In this document: one piece after another, positions 35,885-44,662 of the stretch
Layout: every line of letters begins with the position of its first letter
How positions within the stretch are numbered: position 1 is the stretch's first letter
Assembly: GCA_012840245.1 (NCBI GenBank)
Contig: DULR01000055.1
Coordinates: 1-64,000, forward strand
Direction of reading: 5' to 3'
Length of the DNA stretch: 64,000 nt
Source: Clostridiaceae bacterium
Lineage (GTDB): Bacteria; Bacillota; Clostridia; DSM-8532
Translations under genes and position numbers: made by a program
Notes under the pieces: model-generated
The model's database searches: none
Seen by the model: the letters and a program-made list of their open reading frames with translations, nothing else
Told to the model about the DNA's origin: nothing

Positions 35885-36640
35885 CTAATATTTTACCTCG
35901 ACGGGCATACGCGTTCTTGCAGACTCCATGATAGCAAGTATAGCCAGTGATGTGTTGGCAGCATCATAGATTGTAACAGGAAAATCAGAACCATCCAAAA
36001 TACAATCAACAAAACAGCGTATGCTCTCAAAGGCGAAGCCTTTTGGTTTGCCAAAGATTGAATTTTGCACAATTATGTCGGGTACTATCACCTTATTATC
36101 ACTAAATATTTGTATCATTCTGTGATTACTGGCATCAATCTCAATCATTCCTTTGGTCCCTAAAATATTAAATTTGATATCATTGATGCAAGGGTTGGCA
36201 TTAGGTGTGATCCAACCGTTTTCCTTCTGAGCGATACCACCATTTCTGAATTCCAGGGTTGTCAGGTATTCATCAACAGTGTCAACTCCCAAACTCTTAA
36301 GGATCCCATCACGGCTGACGCAATAAACCCTCTTGACTTCATCCTGGAAGAACCAGCGTAAGGTATCCAGGCTGTGGCTGCCAAGAAACCACAGAATTGA
36401 TGATTTTGAAGCCCATGGCAGCATATCGGTAGCAACCCATTTAATATCATTCAGGCGAAAATATGCACTATAAACTTCCCCTAAATCACCTCGTGTTACT
36501 GCCTGATAAGCTTCATTGAACGGTGGACTCCACCGATTATGCAGATCGACCATAGCCCGTACTTTATTGCTTTCTACGGCATCCAATATACGAAATACAT
36601 CTTCGCGGGTTGTAGCCAAAGGCTTTTCTATTAAAAACTC
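35885..36640 (-). pseudogene. Gfo/Idh/MocA oxidoreductase lacking its NAD-binding N-terminus
   Basis: About 250 codons beginning at LIEKPLATTREDVF (the EKP motif of the family, normally near residue 95) and running through NRWSPPFNEA, SHSLDTLRWFF, TVDEYLTTLEFRNGG to PVEVKY and a stop. The Rossmann domain that should hold GxGxxG and roughly the first 85-90 residues are missing. The frame runs backward into the 3' end of an AraC gene in another frame, so both genes were cut by one deletion at about 36621-36638. Family members oxidise or reduce sugars and inositols. This one cannot bind NAD and is almost surely inactive. Confidence 0.85.
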
Positions 36641-37460
36641 TTGAAAAATAATGTATTGAACCAAATTTCAATATATCTGCAATTTGAGTAAAACTGTATT
36701 TCCCCTCGCTTATTAACCGTTTTGCTTCGTTTACTTTTATTTGGTTGAAGTACTTCATGATTCCAATACCCATATTTTTTTTGAACAGCATCTCCAAATA
36801 ACTTTTTGAGAAGGAGAGCCTTGCTGCAATCTCATTAAGGCTTATAGTGCCATAAACATTATCTACCAATAAAGCAATTATGGTATCAACAACATGCCGC
36901 TCATTTAGCAGTTGTGTTTTTGTCGTCTGGGTAACTGTATTTCCAGTGTTGGAAGCATTACGGTAGAGACTAATTAAAAGCTGCTCCAGTTGCATTTTAA
37001 TCATCTGCTCAGCACCAAACACCGTGTTTGGTTTTCTGATCAGTTCTGTCTGATCCATGATATCAAAAGGCTCTGTAAAAACAAGTTTTCCTTCACGCAG
37101 GATCCCGGCAATTAGGTCTCTCTCTGAATTATTAAGTGTCAAGACTTTATGATTAAAAAACTGCATTGCTTGATTAAAGCAATCAAAGCTTATTATAAAA
37201 ACACTTGCAAAATCCCCTGTGGCATAAATATTGTGAAATTCCCATGGACAATGAAAAATTGCTTGCCCCTGGCGCAAAATCAAGCTGTCCTCACCAGCAA
37301 CAACTTCAATTTCTCCAAAATCAACATAAACCATTTCCCAAAAATCATGGCTTTCACCAATCCCTATAAAATCTTTAACGTATTCAAAGTAATGCAGAGA
37401 GACAATATCCCTGATTTCTATTACGCTATTTAGAATTGTTTTTACATAAGCTCTTCCCAT
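36564..37460 (-). CDS. AraC family regulator, C-terminus replaced at a deletion junction
   Basis: 298 residues: an N-terminal cupin-like sensor domain (HYFEYVKDFIGIGESHDFW; PWEFHNIYATGDFA) and a C-terminal double helix-turn-helix (about 185-285; NEIAARLSFSKSYLEMLFKK, DILKFGSIHYFSRVF). A close paralogue at 60619-61536 continues after this point with KKVTGMTPSEYATS, whereas here the chain reads NRKAFGYNPRRCISYIGC, which is the dehydrogenase gene in the wrong frame. The last part of the second helix-turn-helix is therefore lost and DNA binding is doubtful. It probably once controlled the neighbouring sugar dehydrogenase. Confidence 0.75.
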   Translation of the reverse strand: MGRAYVKTILNSVIEIRDIVSLHYFEYVKDFIGIGESHDFWEMVYVDFGEIEVVAGEDSLILRQGQAIFHCPWEFHNIYATGDFASVFIISFDCFNQAMQFFNHKVLTLNNSERDLIAGILREGKLVFTEPFDIMDQTELIRKPNTVFGAEQMIKMQLEQLLISLYRNASNTGNTVTQTTKTQLLNERHVVDTIIALLVDNVYGTISLNEIAARLSFSKSYLEMLFKKNMGIGIMKYFNQIKVNEAKRLISEGKYSFTQIADILKFGSIHYFSRVFNRKAFGYNPRRCISYIGCRRKQ

Positions 37461-37586
37461 TTTAACCTCCTACATTCCCAAAGACCTCTCTATAATTTAT
37501 ATAAGATAAGAACTATTTTATCATTTAGCCTCACCCACCTGTCGTATAGCTGCCGTTAACGATACAAATACTTTTTTCAAATTAAT

Positions 37587-37614
37587 AAAAATGCGAGGGC
37601 TCATCTCGCATTTT
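37587..37614 (-). terminator. Terminator after the short YesN regulator
   Basis: Minus strand: AAAATGCGAG, an 8-base loop, CTCGCATTTT and then TATTAATTT. It lies 65 bases after the regulator stop and closes the 43.5-37.7 kb ABC/two-component operon. Confidence 0.8.
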
Positions 37615-37678
37615 ATTGATAAAAATAAGTATACTGTTTAAACATGACCTTAAATCACATATCGTCTGTTCTTTTTAA

Positions 37679-38419
37679 TCACACTCTTTCTCTGTACTGT
37701 TTGGGAGACATTCCGGTCAGGGAGCGGAACACTTTTGAAAAGTATGCGATATCACTGTAGCCTACATTTCTTGATATCTCATATATTTTCAGATTAGTTT
37801 CCTTCAAATATCTCTTGGCGTGCTCTATCCTGATTTTGTTCAGGATATCGACAAAATTCATATCGGTGTGTTTCTTGAAAACCCTGCAAAGATGCCATGT
37901 GCTTATGTACAGGTAATCGGCAAGCTGCTGCAGGGTAAGCTTTTCGGCATAGTGCTCGTTTATATAGTTCATGGCACGGTTCACGATGAAGCTGCCTTCA
38001 CTGTCATCTTCCTCATTGCCGATGGGTGGGCTTTCCAGCGGTACTCCCGAGAGCTTCAGCATTGCAGCATTCAACGCCTCATATATATCCTCCATCTTGG
38101 AAGGCTTGAGAAGGAACCTGAGAACTCCAAGCTGAATCGCCGTCTGAGCGTATGAAAAATCACGATATCCGGACAGAACTATTATCTGCATGTTCGGAAA
38201 TTCTCCGGTAAGCTCCTTCAGCATTTCCAGACCATTCAGATACGGCATTCTGATATCGGTAAAAACGATATCCGGTTTATGCTTTCGGATAAGCGCCATA
38301 CCGTCCTTGCCGTTGGTTGCAGTTGCCACTACCTTGCATTTGTATCTGTCCCACGGAACAGTGGACTGGAGCCCCTCCAGTATGGTATCCTCATCGTCCA
38401 GCAAAATAACTTTGAACAC
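37679..38419 (-). CDS. Short YesN-type response regulator (receiver plus AraC HTH)
   Basis: 246 residues: receiver domain (LLDDEDTILEGLQS; phospho-Asp in DIVFTDIRMPYLNGLE near 55; Lys near 106 in LKPSK) joined by a brief linker to an AraC-type double helix-turn-helix (about 145-243; HLCRVFKKHTDMNF, DIAYFSKVFRSLTGMSPKQ). Most YesN proteins have about 250 more residues in the middle; this one is a minimal form. It is last in an operon that begins with the kinase and includes the ABC importer genes, so it likely controls that operon. Confidence 0.9.
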   Translation of the reverse strand: MFKVILLDDEDTILEGLQSTVPWDRYKCKVVATATNGKDGMALIRKHKPDIVFTDIRMPYLNGLEMLKELTGEFPNMQIIVLSGYRDFSYAQTAIQLGVLRFLLKPSKMEDIYEALNAAMLKLSGVPLESPPIGNEEDDSEGSFIVNRAMNYINEHYAEKLTLQQLADYLYISTWHLCRVFKKHTDMNFVDILNKIRIEHAKRYLKETNLKIYEISRNVGYSDIAYFSKVFRSLTGMSPKQYRERV

Positions 38420-38514
38420 TTTTACACCGCCTTATCAACATCGATCGATTTTATCAATATCTGTGTGTTGTCATAAAAACACGGGCATTGTGGTTTACTT
38501 TAATTATACAATAA

Positions 38515-39408
38515 TCAGCCTTTTATTGCACCTGCTGTCAAACCCTTCATGATATTTTTCTGCAGGATCAGATATACGATAAGGACAGGAATTACCACAA
38601 TGGTAGTGGCAGAGCACATCAACCCGAAATCAGTGCCGAACTGGGAACTAATCTCGTTCAGCAGTGCCGAAACGGGATAAGATACTCTTTTTCTCAGTAT
38701 GGACATCTGGAGAAACAAATCATTATACGACCACAGGAACGTAAAAATCCCCACTGTGGCGAATGCGGGCTTCGTTACGGGCAGAACTATCCTGAAAAAA
38801 ACCGAAAAAACACCGTAACCTTCCAGATATGCAGCTTCTTCAATCTCTGTGGGAAGATTTTTGATAAACCCCATCAGTATGATTATTGCAAACGCAAGAT
38901 TTACCGCTGTCTGTGGAATGATAACTCCTATCGGGTTGTTTACAAGACCTATTTCCTGGATCATCCTGAATACAGGTACGATAAGCGTATAGGCAGGAAA
39001 CAGCAGGCTTCCTGCAAATATAAAGTTAAGGACTTTTTTAAACCTGAAAGAGTATCTGGCCATGGCATAAGCGGCAAGCCCGCCCAGGATGGTCACGCAT
39101 ATCACCGTAGATCCTGATATTATGAGGCTGTTCAGATATGCCCTTCCGATGCTCATGTTTTCTTCCCTGCTCAGCCGTCCGAAGGCTGTTCTGTAATTCT
39201 CGGCGGTAGGGTTGGTGACTAATGAGAAGGAATCGTTCAAGATCTCGGACCTTTCCCTGAACGAATTGTTTACGACCCAAAAAAGCATATATATACTGAT
39301 AAAAGCCCAAAGAACGAGGACCGAATAAACCAGGACCATGGATAAAGTGTTTTTCAGCTTTGATTTTGATACCTGCTTTTCAAATGCTGTCTCTGTAATG
39401 TCCATCAT
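38515..39408 (-). CDS. Carbohydrate ABC transporter permease (MalG/CUT1 type)
   Basis: 297 residues with six hydrophobic segments and the binding-protein-dependent permease loop EEAAYLEGYGVFSVFFRIVLPV near residue 195, which contacts the ATPase. It overlaps the partner permease gene by 4 bases. No ATPase gene lies nearby, as is common for CUT1 importers that share an MsmK-type ATPase. Confidence 0.9.
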   Translation of the reverse strand: MMDITETAFEKQVSKSKLKNTLSMVLVYSVLVLWAFISIYMLFWVVNNSFRERSEILNDSFSLVTNPTAENYRTAFGRLSREENMSIGRAYLNSLIISGSTVICVTILGGLAAYAMARYSFRFKKVLNFIFAGSLLFPAYTLIVPVFRMIQEIGLVNNPIGVIIPQTAVNLAFAIIILMGFIKNLPTEIEEAAYLEGYGVFSVFFRIVLPVTKPAFATVGIFTFLWSYNDLFLQMSILRKRVSYPVSALLNEISSQFGTDFGLMCSATTIVVIPVLIVYLILQKNIMKGLTAGAIKG

Positions 39409-40292
39409 ACATCCTCACTGTAAAAAAATGCTTTGCTTCTGATCAGCTTCATAACCGCATATGAGATCAAAAGACCAAGAATGACGACCAGTACGGCGAT
39501 TGCCGAGCTGTATCCCACAGTCTGGGAAAAAAATGTGGTCTGGTATAAATAAGTACCAAAGAAATGTGTCAGGCCTTTTGGTGCTCCATACGGGGCAATT
39601 ACCCATGCCATATCGAATATTTTCAGTGATCCCGTTATCCCCAGAACAAAACATGCCTTCAGGACATCCCAGACCAGCGGGAGAGTGATATACCAAACTC
39701 TTTTCAGCCCCCTGACTCCATCCATATAGGCATGTTCATAGATATCTTCCGGGATGCTGTTAAGTCCCGTAAGGATAATCACGAAATAAAAGCCGACATA
39801 TTGCCACACGATGGGCAGGGCTATCATGTATATTGCCTTGTCATCAGAAAGCCACAATACCGGATCCAGTCCCAGCTTCTCAAGGATCTGGTTGAACAGT
39901 CCCCCGTTATAGGCGTAAAAAAGATTGAACATCAGACCAATGGCTGTAGCTGAAATAACTATGGGGAAAAAAAACACTGTCCGGAAGAATTCAGCGCCTG
40001 TTTTGATGCTGTCGACCATGATAGCCAGAACCAAAGCTGTTCCGATTTCGAACACGATGGTGAACACTATCATCATACAGGTATTTTTCAATGCCTGAAG
40101 GATGGTCTTATCCTTCAGAAGCTGCCTGTAGTTTTCAATCCCGACATATGTTTTGGTCACAGCGCCGAAGCCGTTTATTTCATAAAAGCTGTCGGCGAAG
40201 TTCTGTAAAAACGGATAATACAGAAATATGCCCATTACCAGCAAAGCAGGCGCCAGAAATATGATCAGCGGTCTTTTGTCTCTATACAGCAT
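39405..40292 (-). CDS. Carbohydrate ABC transporter permease (MalF/CUT1 type)
   Basis: 295 residues from the ATG at 40292 (GGGGA site upstream; a longer reading to 40328 is less likely). Six membrane segments and the EAA loop YEHAYMDGVRGLKRVWYITL near residue 195. It pairs with the permease directly downstream to form the channel for sugar delivered by the lipoprotein encoded upstream. Confidence 0.9.
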   Translation of the reverse strand: MLYRDKRPLIIFLAPALLVMGIFLYYPFLQNFADSFYEINGFGAVTKTYVGIENYRQLLKDKTILQALKNTCMMIVFTIVFEIGTALVLAIMVDSIKTGAEFFRTVFFFPIVISATAIGLMFNLFYAYNGGLFNQILEKLGLDPVLWLSDDKAIYMIALPIVWQYVGFYFVIILTGLNSIPEDIYEHAYMDGVRGLKRVWYITLPLVWDVLKACFVLGITGSLKIFDMAWVIAPYGAPKGLTHFFGTYLYQTTFFSQTVGYSSAIAVLVVILGLLISYAVMKLIRSKAFFYSEDV

Positions 40293-40361
40293 GATAATCC
40301 CCGTTTCAGAGCCAGCCAGGAAGAACATATACTGCAGTATTTATTTCCGATGCAAAGCCCA

Positions 40362-41642
40362 TTATTTATTCTTCTTCACTACTTCATTCAAGAGTGCTTC
40401 AGGAGTAATCTGGCCATCTGCAAGGGAACCGATCTGTGATACGAAATAGGTCCATGCCTCCTTGCTCAGTCTTGAGTCGATGGGCATGGCGAGTCCCTTC
40501 GCTATTTTGCTCATATCAAGCCCCATTATCATAACCCTGTTGTGGCCTGCCACCGGTCCTATATCTGCCGCAGGAATGCCCCCCACCTTTGCGTAAGCCG
40601 CGATCGATTCATTTGATGTAAGAGCCTTTACCAGCAATACCGCGGCATCACGCTTGGCAGGATTGTTCCATGCCTTTGTGGATATGTAGAAACCGACAGT
40701 GAAACCACCGATTATATCAGTAGGATCCTTCTTCCCTTCCGGTGTGGGAGGAAATGGCAGAATCACAGTGGTGTCAGGATATTTTATGCTTCCGATCGAC
40801 CAGGATCCTTCAACTATCATTGCAGCCTGTTTATTATAGAAAAGGTTTGCCGCTATGTCGTTTTTCGTTGCGTTCACATCGACCGGAAATGCTCCCATAT
40901 CCTTAAATTTCTTAAAGTAGCTTATACCCTTTGCCCAGCTTTCCGGATAAGTCACCTTCGGATTTATCGAGTGATCTTCTATACCGCCCTCAGCCAGAAT
41001 AAAGTGTTCTATCAGGTAGTGGGGCACATCCGAAAAACTGGCTGCTATAGGCACCACCCCTTCTTCTGCAAACCTCGTTATTGCGGTCTCAAGCTTTTCC
41101 CAGTCGGTAGGCAGATCCAGACCGTATTTTTCAAACAGATCCCTGTTGCAGAAAAGCCCTTCATAAAAACCTCTTACAGGCACTCCATAATGCTTTCCGT
41201 CGTATTCTTTCATGTAGGACATGGCTTCATCGGAAATATTCCCGGCGTAATCAGGATATATCTTTTTTATTTCCTCGATAGCCACAACCTTGTTGTTTTC
41301 AATCAGGATTCGCGCGTCAGGCCCATTGAAATACTGCACCACATCAGGATCATTACCGGATGAAAAATCAGTCGTCACACGTGCTTTCCAGGATTCATCG
41401 GCTGTATTGGACTCATTGACGACAGTTATGTACGGGTAAGTATCGGTAAACTTCTTAAGTATCTCATCAAAAATAGGAGTCGTCGGGTCTGTGCCTCCAA
41501 ATTGTCCGATAAATCTGATCTCTACCGGCTCAGGTGCAACTACAGGGGGTGTCGACTCTGCTGGACCAACTGGACTTTCGCAGGAAACCAGAATGCCTGC
41601 CGAAACCGCAAGTGCCAGTGCAATAGCAAGAATCCTTTTCAT
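40362..41642 (-). CDS. Sugar-binding lipoprotein of a CUT1 ABC importer
   Basis: 426 residues of the extracellular solute-binding family 1. Signal peptide with lipobox ILVSC (Cys21), followed by a Pro/Ser-rich linker and typical motifs: DPDVVQYFNGPDARILIENN, AAMIVEGSWSIGSIKYPD near 305, and GGFTVGFYISTKAWNNPAKR. Such proteins usually bind oligosaccharides or alpha/beta-glucosides; the ligand is not known here. It is encoded between the kinase and the permeases. Confidence 0.9.
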   Translation of the reverse strand: MKRILAIALALAVSAGILVSCESPVGPAESTPPVVAPEPVEIRFIGQFGGTDPTTPIFDEILKKFTDTYPYITVVNESNTADESWKARVTTDFSSGNDPDVVQYFNGPDARILIENNKVVAIEEIKKIYPDYAGNISDEAMSYMKEYDGKHYGVPVRGFYEGLFCNRDLFEKYGLDLPTDWEKLETAITRFAEEGVVPIAASFSDVPHYLIEHFILAEGGIEDHSINPKVTYPESWAKGISYFKKFKDMGAFPVDVNATKNDIAANLFYNKQAAMIVEGSWSIGSIKYPDTTVILPFPPTPEGKKDPTDIIGGFTVGFYISTKAWNNPAKRDAAVLLVKALTSNESIAAYAKVGGIPAADIGPVAGHNRVMIMGLDMSKIAKGLAMPIDSRLSKEAWTYFVSQIGSLADGQITPEALLNEVVKKNK

Positions 41643-41750
41643 GGGGCGATTCCTCCTGATATCTGTTTTTATATTACTTCAACACAAAGCTTTATTGAAT
41701 GTGTTGTCCTTGTTAGATTTTGCACTTTATTGCCTTCATTGGACCATCGG

Positions 41751-43508
41751 CTATACTATGTACGGAATGGTTATGGTGGCTAGGGTGCCGCCGGCAGGAG
41801 CCTTCTCCAGAGTAAGCCCGTACTCGTCGCCATATATAATCTTTATGCGTTCGTGGACATTTCTTACTCCAATGCCTGTGGAGCTTTTTATACGGTTGGG
41901 CAGACCTTTGAAGAGCTTGTCGAACTCGGCCAGATCCTCATCCGATATGCCTACGCCGTTATCTTCCACCGATATGTTCAGTCTTTTGTTTACCAGGCTT
42001 ACCGTAAGTTTTATACGACCTCCTCCGACAGGCTCCACCCCATGGCCCACCGCATTCTCCAGAAGCGGCTGGATTATGAGTCTGGGGATAGTCCCGTTAA
42101 GCAGGGATTCATCTATTTCCTTGACGAATTCAAGTCTTTTGCCGAACCTTTTTCCCATGATGAACATGTATGAGTCTACAAGTCTTATTTCATCCTTTAA
42201 TGTTGAAACAGTCCTTCCGCCTTTGTTCATCCCCGCATCCAACAGGGTTCCCAGGGCTTCTATCATCTCAGACAGTTCGTTGTTTCCGTTGATCCTGGCT
42301 TTCCAGTTCATTATTTCAAGCGTATTATACAAAAAATGCGGATTAATCCTTGCCTGCAGTGCCGCCAGCTGGGCTTCTTTCCTGGCAAGCTCCTCTTTAT
42401 ACACGACATCGAACAGATGCTTTATCTCATTGGACATGTTATTGAAGGAATCAAATATGAATTTGAATTCGTCATTCTTTCTCCTGTCGGCCTGTACGCC
42501 CAGATTACCTTCCTCCAGCTGCTTCATCAGTCCGACAAGCTCTTTTATGGGCTTCCAAATTGCATTTGCCAGTGGAACGGCCATCAATATCATTGCAATG
42601 GCCACCGCCACGGTAAGGATGATCAATAACCGAACCGCGCTGTTATACTTGTCCATGATCGTTCTGGTCGACATTATCACTCCGTAACGCAGGGTTATAT
42701 TGTCCAGATTTATGCTGCTGGTCAAAATTTCATAGGGTCTTATGCTGAATCTGTTCTCATCAGGCTGTGTCCCGTCATGTATCTTTTTCATCACTTCGGA
42801 TCTCAAATCTTCTGAGATCTGGCCCTGTTCGAATATGCTGGCTCCGTTATATGTCAATATAAAGCCTGAACTGTTCTGGAAATTTTCTCTGAAATAACCG
42901 AGCATATAATTCTTGTCCACTTTTATTACAACGTTTCCGTATTGCCTGAAGGTGTACCGGTCTGTCATTTTGCGGATGAGGTAAAACTCGCCGTCATCGG
43001 AAATATAATATCCGAACTGCTCCTCCCCCAATTTTGAAGCAAATTCAACAACGATAGGGTGTATGGTGTTTATGTACCGGCTGTATGAGTTGTCTGACTG
43101 GACCATATATACTACCTGGCTGTTATCGGTGAAGAAAAAGGACAGGGCGTCTATTTCCTGGTTTGAATAGAATTTTGAATTGAGATATTCGTTGATATTC
43201 TTGAACAGGTCGCTTTGGCTTATCTCGCCGTTTTTTTTCTGAACATAAAGCTCGTTGAGGGTTCCGTCATAAGGCATCATCATTGCAAAGCGTTTCGCCT
43301 GTTCGAATCTTTCAGTGGTAAAATCATTTACACGCTCTATTCTCTGATCCAATGAATTTATGATCTCTTTTCTGATATCAACTGCGTATTTGAAATATCC
43401 GAAAAAGACGACTATCAGAACAGGATACAGAATAAAAACCGCAAACAGAAGCGTAAGCTTCTGCCTTACAGTGGAGTTGACAAAAAAGCCCTTTATCTTG
43501 CCCAGCAC
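41751..43508 (-). CDS. YesM-type sensor histidine kinase
   Basis: 585 residues: membrane helix at about 15-37, an extracellular sensing domain (about 40-280), a second helix at about 290-312, HAMP region, His_kinase motif NPHFLYNTLEIMNW near 385 and a GHKL ATPase domain (QPLLENAVGHG, DNGVGI, GIGVRNVHERIKIIYG). It is the first gene of the operon and is 108 bases ahead of the binding-protein gene. Together with the short YesN regulator at the far end it forms a two-component system for the enclosed importer. Confidence 0.92.
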   Translation of the reverse strand: MLGKIKGFFVNSTVRQKLTLLFAVFILYPVLIVVFFGYFKYAVDIRKEIINSLDQRIERVNDFTTERFEQAKRFAMMMPYDGTLNELYVQKKNGEISQSDLFKNINEYLNSKFYSNQEIDALSFFFTDNSQVVYMVQSDNSYSRYINTIHPIVVEFASKLGEEQFGYYISDDGEFYLIRKMTDRYTFRQYGNVVIKVDKNYMLGYFRENFQNSSGFILTYNGASIFEQGQISEDLRSEVMKKIHDGTQPDENRFSIRPYEILTSSINLDNITLRYGVIMSTRTIMDKYNSAVRLLIILTVAVAIAMILMAVPLANAIWKPIKELVGLMKQLEEGNLGVQADRRKNDEFKFIFDSFNNMSNEIKHLFDVVYKEELARKEAQLAALQARINPHFLYNTLEIMNWKARINGNNELSEMIEALGTLLDAGMNKGGRTVSTLKDEIRLVDSYMFIMGKRFGKRLEFVKEIDESLLNGTIPRLIIQPLLENAVGHGVEPVGGGRIKLTVSLVNKRLNISVEDNGVGISDEDLAEFDKLFKGLPNRIKSSTGIGVRNVHERIKIIYGDEYGLTLEKAPAGGTLATITIPYIV

Positions 43509-43586
43509 CTTACTACCCCCATAATGCCAGTCTCAATGATAATTATATAACATATTTGACGGACAGGATAACAACAGTTCGACCCG

Positions 43587-44465
43587 TTACAGGTGGAATT
43601 TCCTGATCAGATATGCTTTCAGTTCGTCATTCCCGTTTACAATAAACAGAAAAACAGAGGTGGGAACAAGAACGGCTGCAGATATCGGTGACCATATCAG
43701 TTTCAGTCCGGAGACATACAGGTTCACAGTCGCATCTATCACCGTAAAAACAGCAGCAGCGATCAGCATTGCTGTTCCGGATGCAAGCAGAGGTTTGGCT
43801 CTGAACAGGCCTCTCATCAAAACCCCGATGATACCTGCTAAAAACAGCGCGGCGATCATTGGGCAGGCCAGCTGGAAAAACCAGTCCCTTCCCCCGGTCA
43901 GCAAGTCGATGGCCAGAAGGAATCCGGAAGTACCAATAAACCATATGCTCAGGACCAGATAAATCCTCTTCCAGGAAAAAAGCATCGGTCCCGCAAGCCA
44001 TACCCAGACTAAAAGCAAGGAAAGAGCGGGATAATGGGACCATTCAGGAAAAGTCCCCGAATACAGATCCAGCGACATCAGGAATACTGATATTGAAAAC
44101 AGGTCCATGGTTATGATCTGGAAAAAGGTGCAGCCTTTGAGCATTGCAGGATAAGCTATGAGTATCCATAAAAGAACCAGCGATGTAATGGGGTAAAATG
44201 ACCAGGTTATCTTCCGGTTTACTGTAAAGTCAACGATAAGTGTTACGAGTATTGGCAAAAGTATAATAAATGTAACAAGGAAAAGGAATGAACGGCTCGG
44301 TGCTATTTCCATCCTGGGACGCTCGCGCCGCGGCATTCGGTCTGAGAACAGCATCACCCTTTCGGAAGAATCCTGTTCATCAGGCAGTATTACTTCTGTT
44401 TTGCAAAGAGGACATTCTTTCAGGCCTTTTTCCAGTTCCACTCCGCAACGTACGCAGTATGCCAT
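43587..44465 (-). CDS. Zinc-ribbon polytopic membrane protein (DUF6320-like)
   Basis: 292 residues. The N-terminus is a cytoplasmic zinc ribbon with Cys4, Cys7, Cys18 and Cys21 (CxxC-x10-CxxC), then a linker and about eight membrane helices (57-285). No catalytic motif is recognisable. It lies downstream of a condensation-type acyltransferase gene on the same strand, separated by a repeat-filled gap. I believe the pair recurs in Clostridia, which would point to a shared envelope or lipid-modifying role, but the function is unknown. Confidence 0.7.
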   Translation of the reverse strand: MAYCVRCGVELEKGLKECPLCKTEVILPDEQDSSERVMLFSDRMPRRERPRMEIAPSRSFLFLVTFIILLPILVTLIVDFTVNRKITWSFYPITSLVLLWILIAYPAMLKGCTFFQIITMDLFSISVFLMSLDLYSGTFPEWSHYPALSLLLVWVWLAGPMLFSWKRIYLVLSIWFIGTSGFLLAIDLLTGGRDWFFQLACPMIAALFLAGIIGVLMRGLFRAKPLLASGTAMLIAAAVFTVIDATVNLYVSGLKLIWSPISAAVLVPTSVFLFIVNGNDELKAYLIRKFHL

Positions 44466-44520
44466 ATAAACCTCCAGCCAGAATTTTATCTTATCGTCAA
44501 ACTGTCTTCCTGATCAGTAG

Positions 44521-44662
44521 TATGATTCTTCGCTTCGCTCAGAATGACATGTGCAAGCGTGAATCAGCGGTATCAGATCATTGTGCCTGCATGTCATATT
44601 CCCGGTCATCACATGAATGACATGCTTCAGGAAGGAAGCAAAGGAACCGTACCCTTGCTTCC
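44521..44662. repeat. Cluster of palindromic repeats in the acyltransferase/zinc-ribbon gap
   Basis: Contains CTTCGCTTCGCTCAGAATGA (a common dispersed bacterial repeat), two further TGTCAT/ATGACA palindromic bits, and at 44634-44662 a hairpin with arms GGAAGCAAAGG and CCCTTGCTTCC around an AACCGTA core. The last ends at the acyltransferase stop codon and may act as its terminator. Confidence 0.6.

Noticed and set aside
41491..42687. A 398-codon open frame on the plus strand
   Set aside because: It is antisense to the binding-protein and kinase genes, both of which have strong family matches. Its sequence is serine- and leucine-rich low-quality coding without recognisable motifs.
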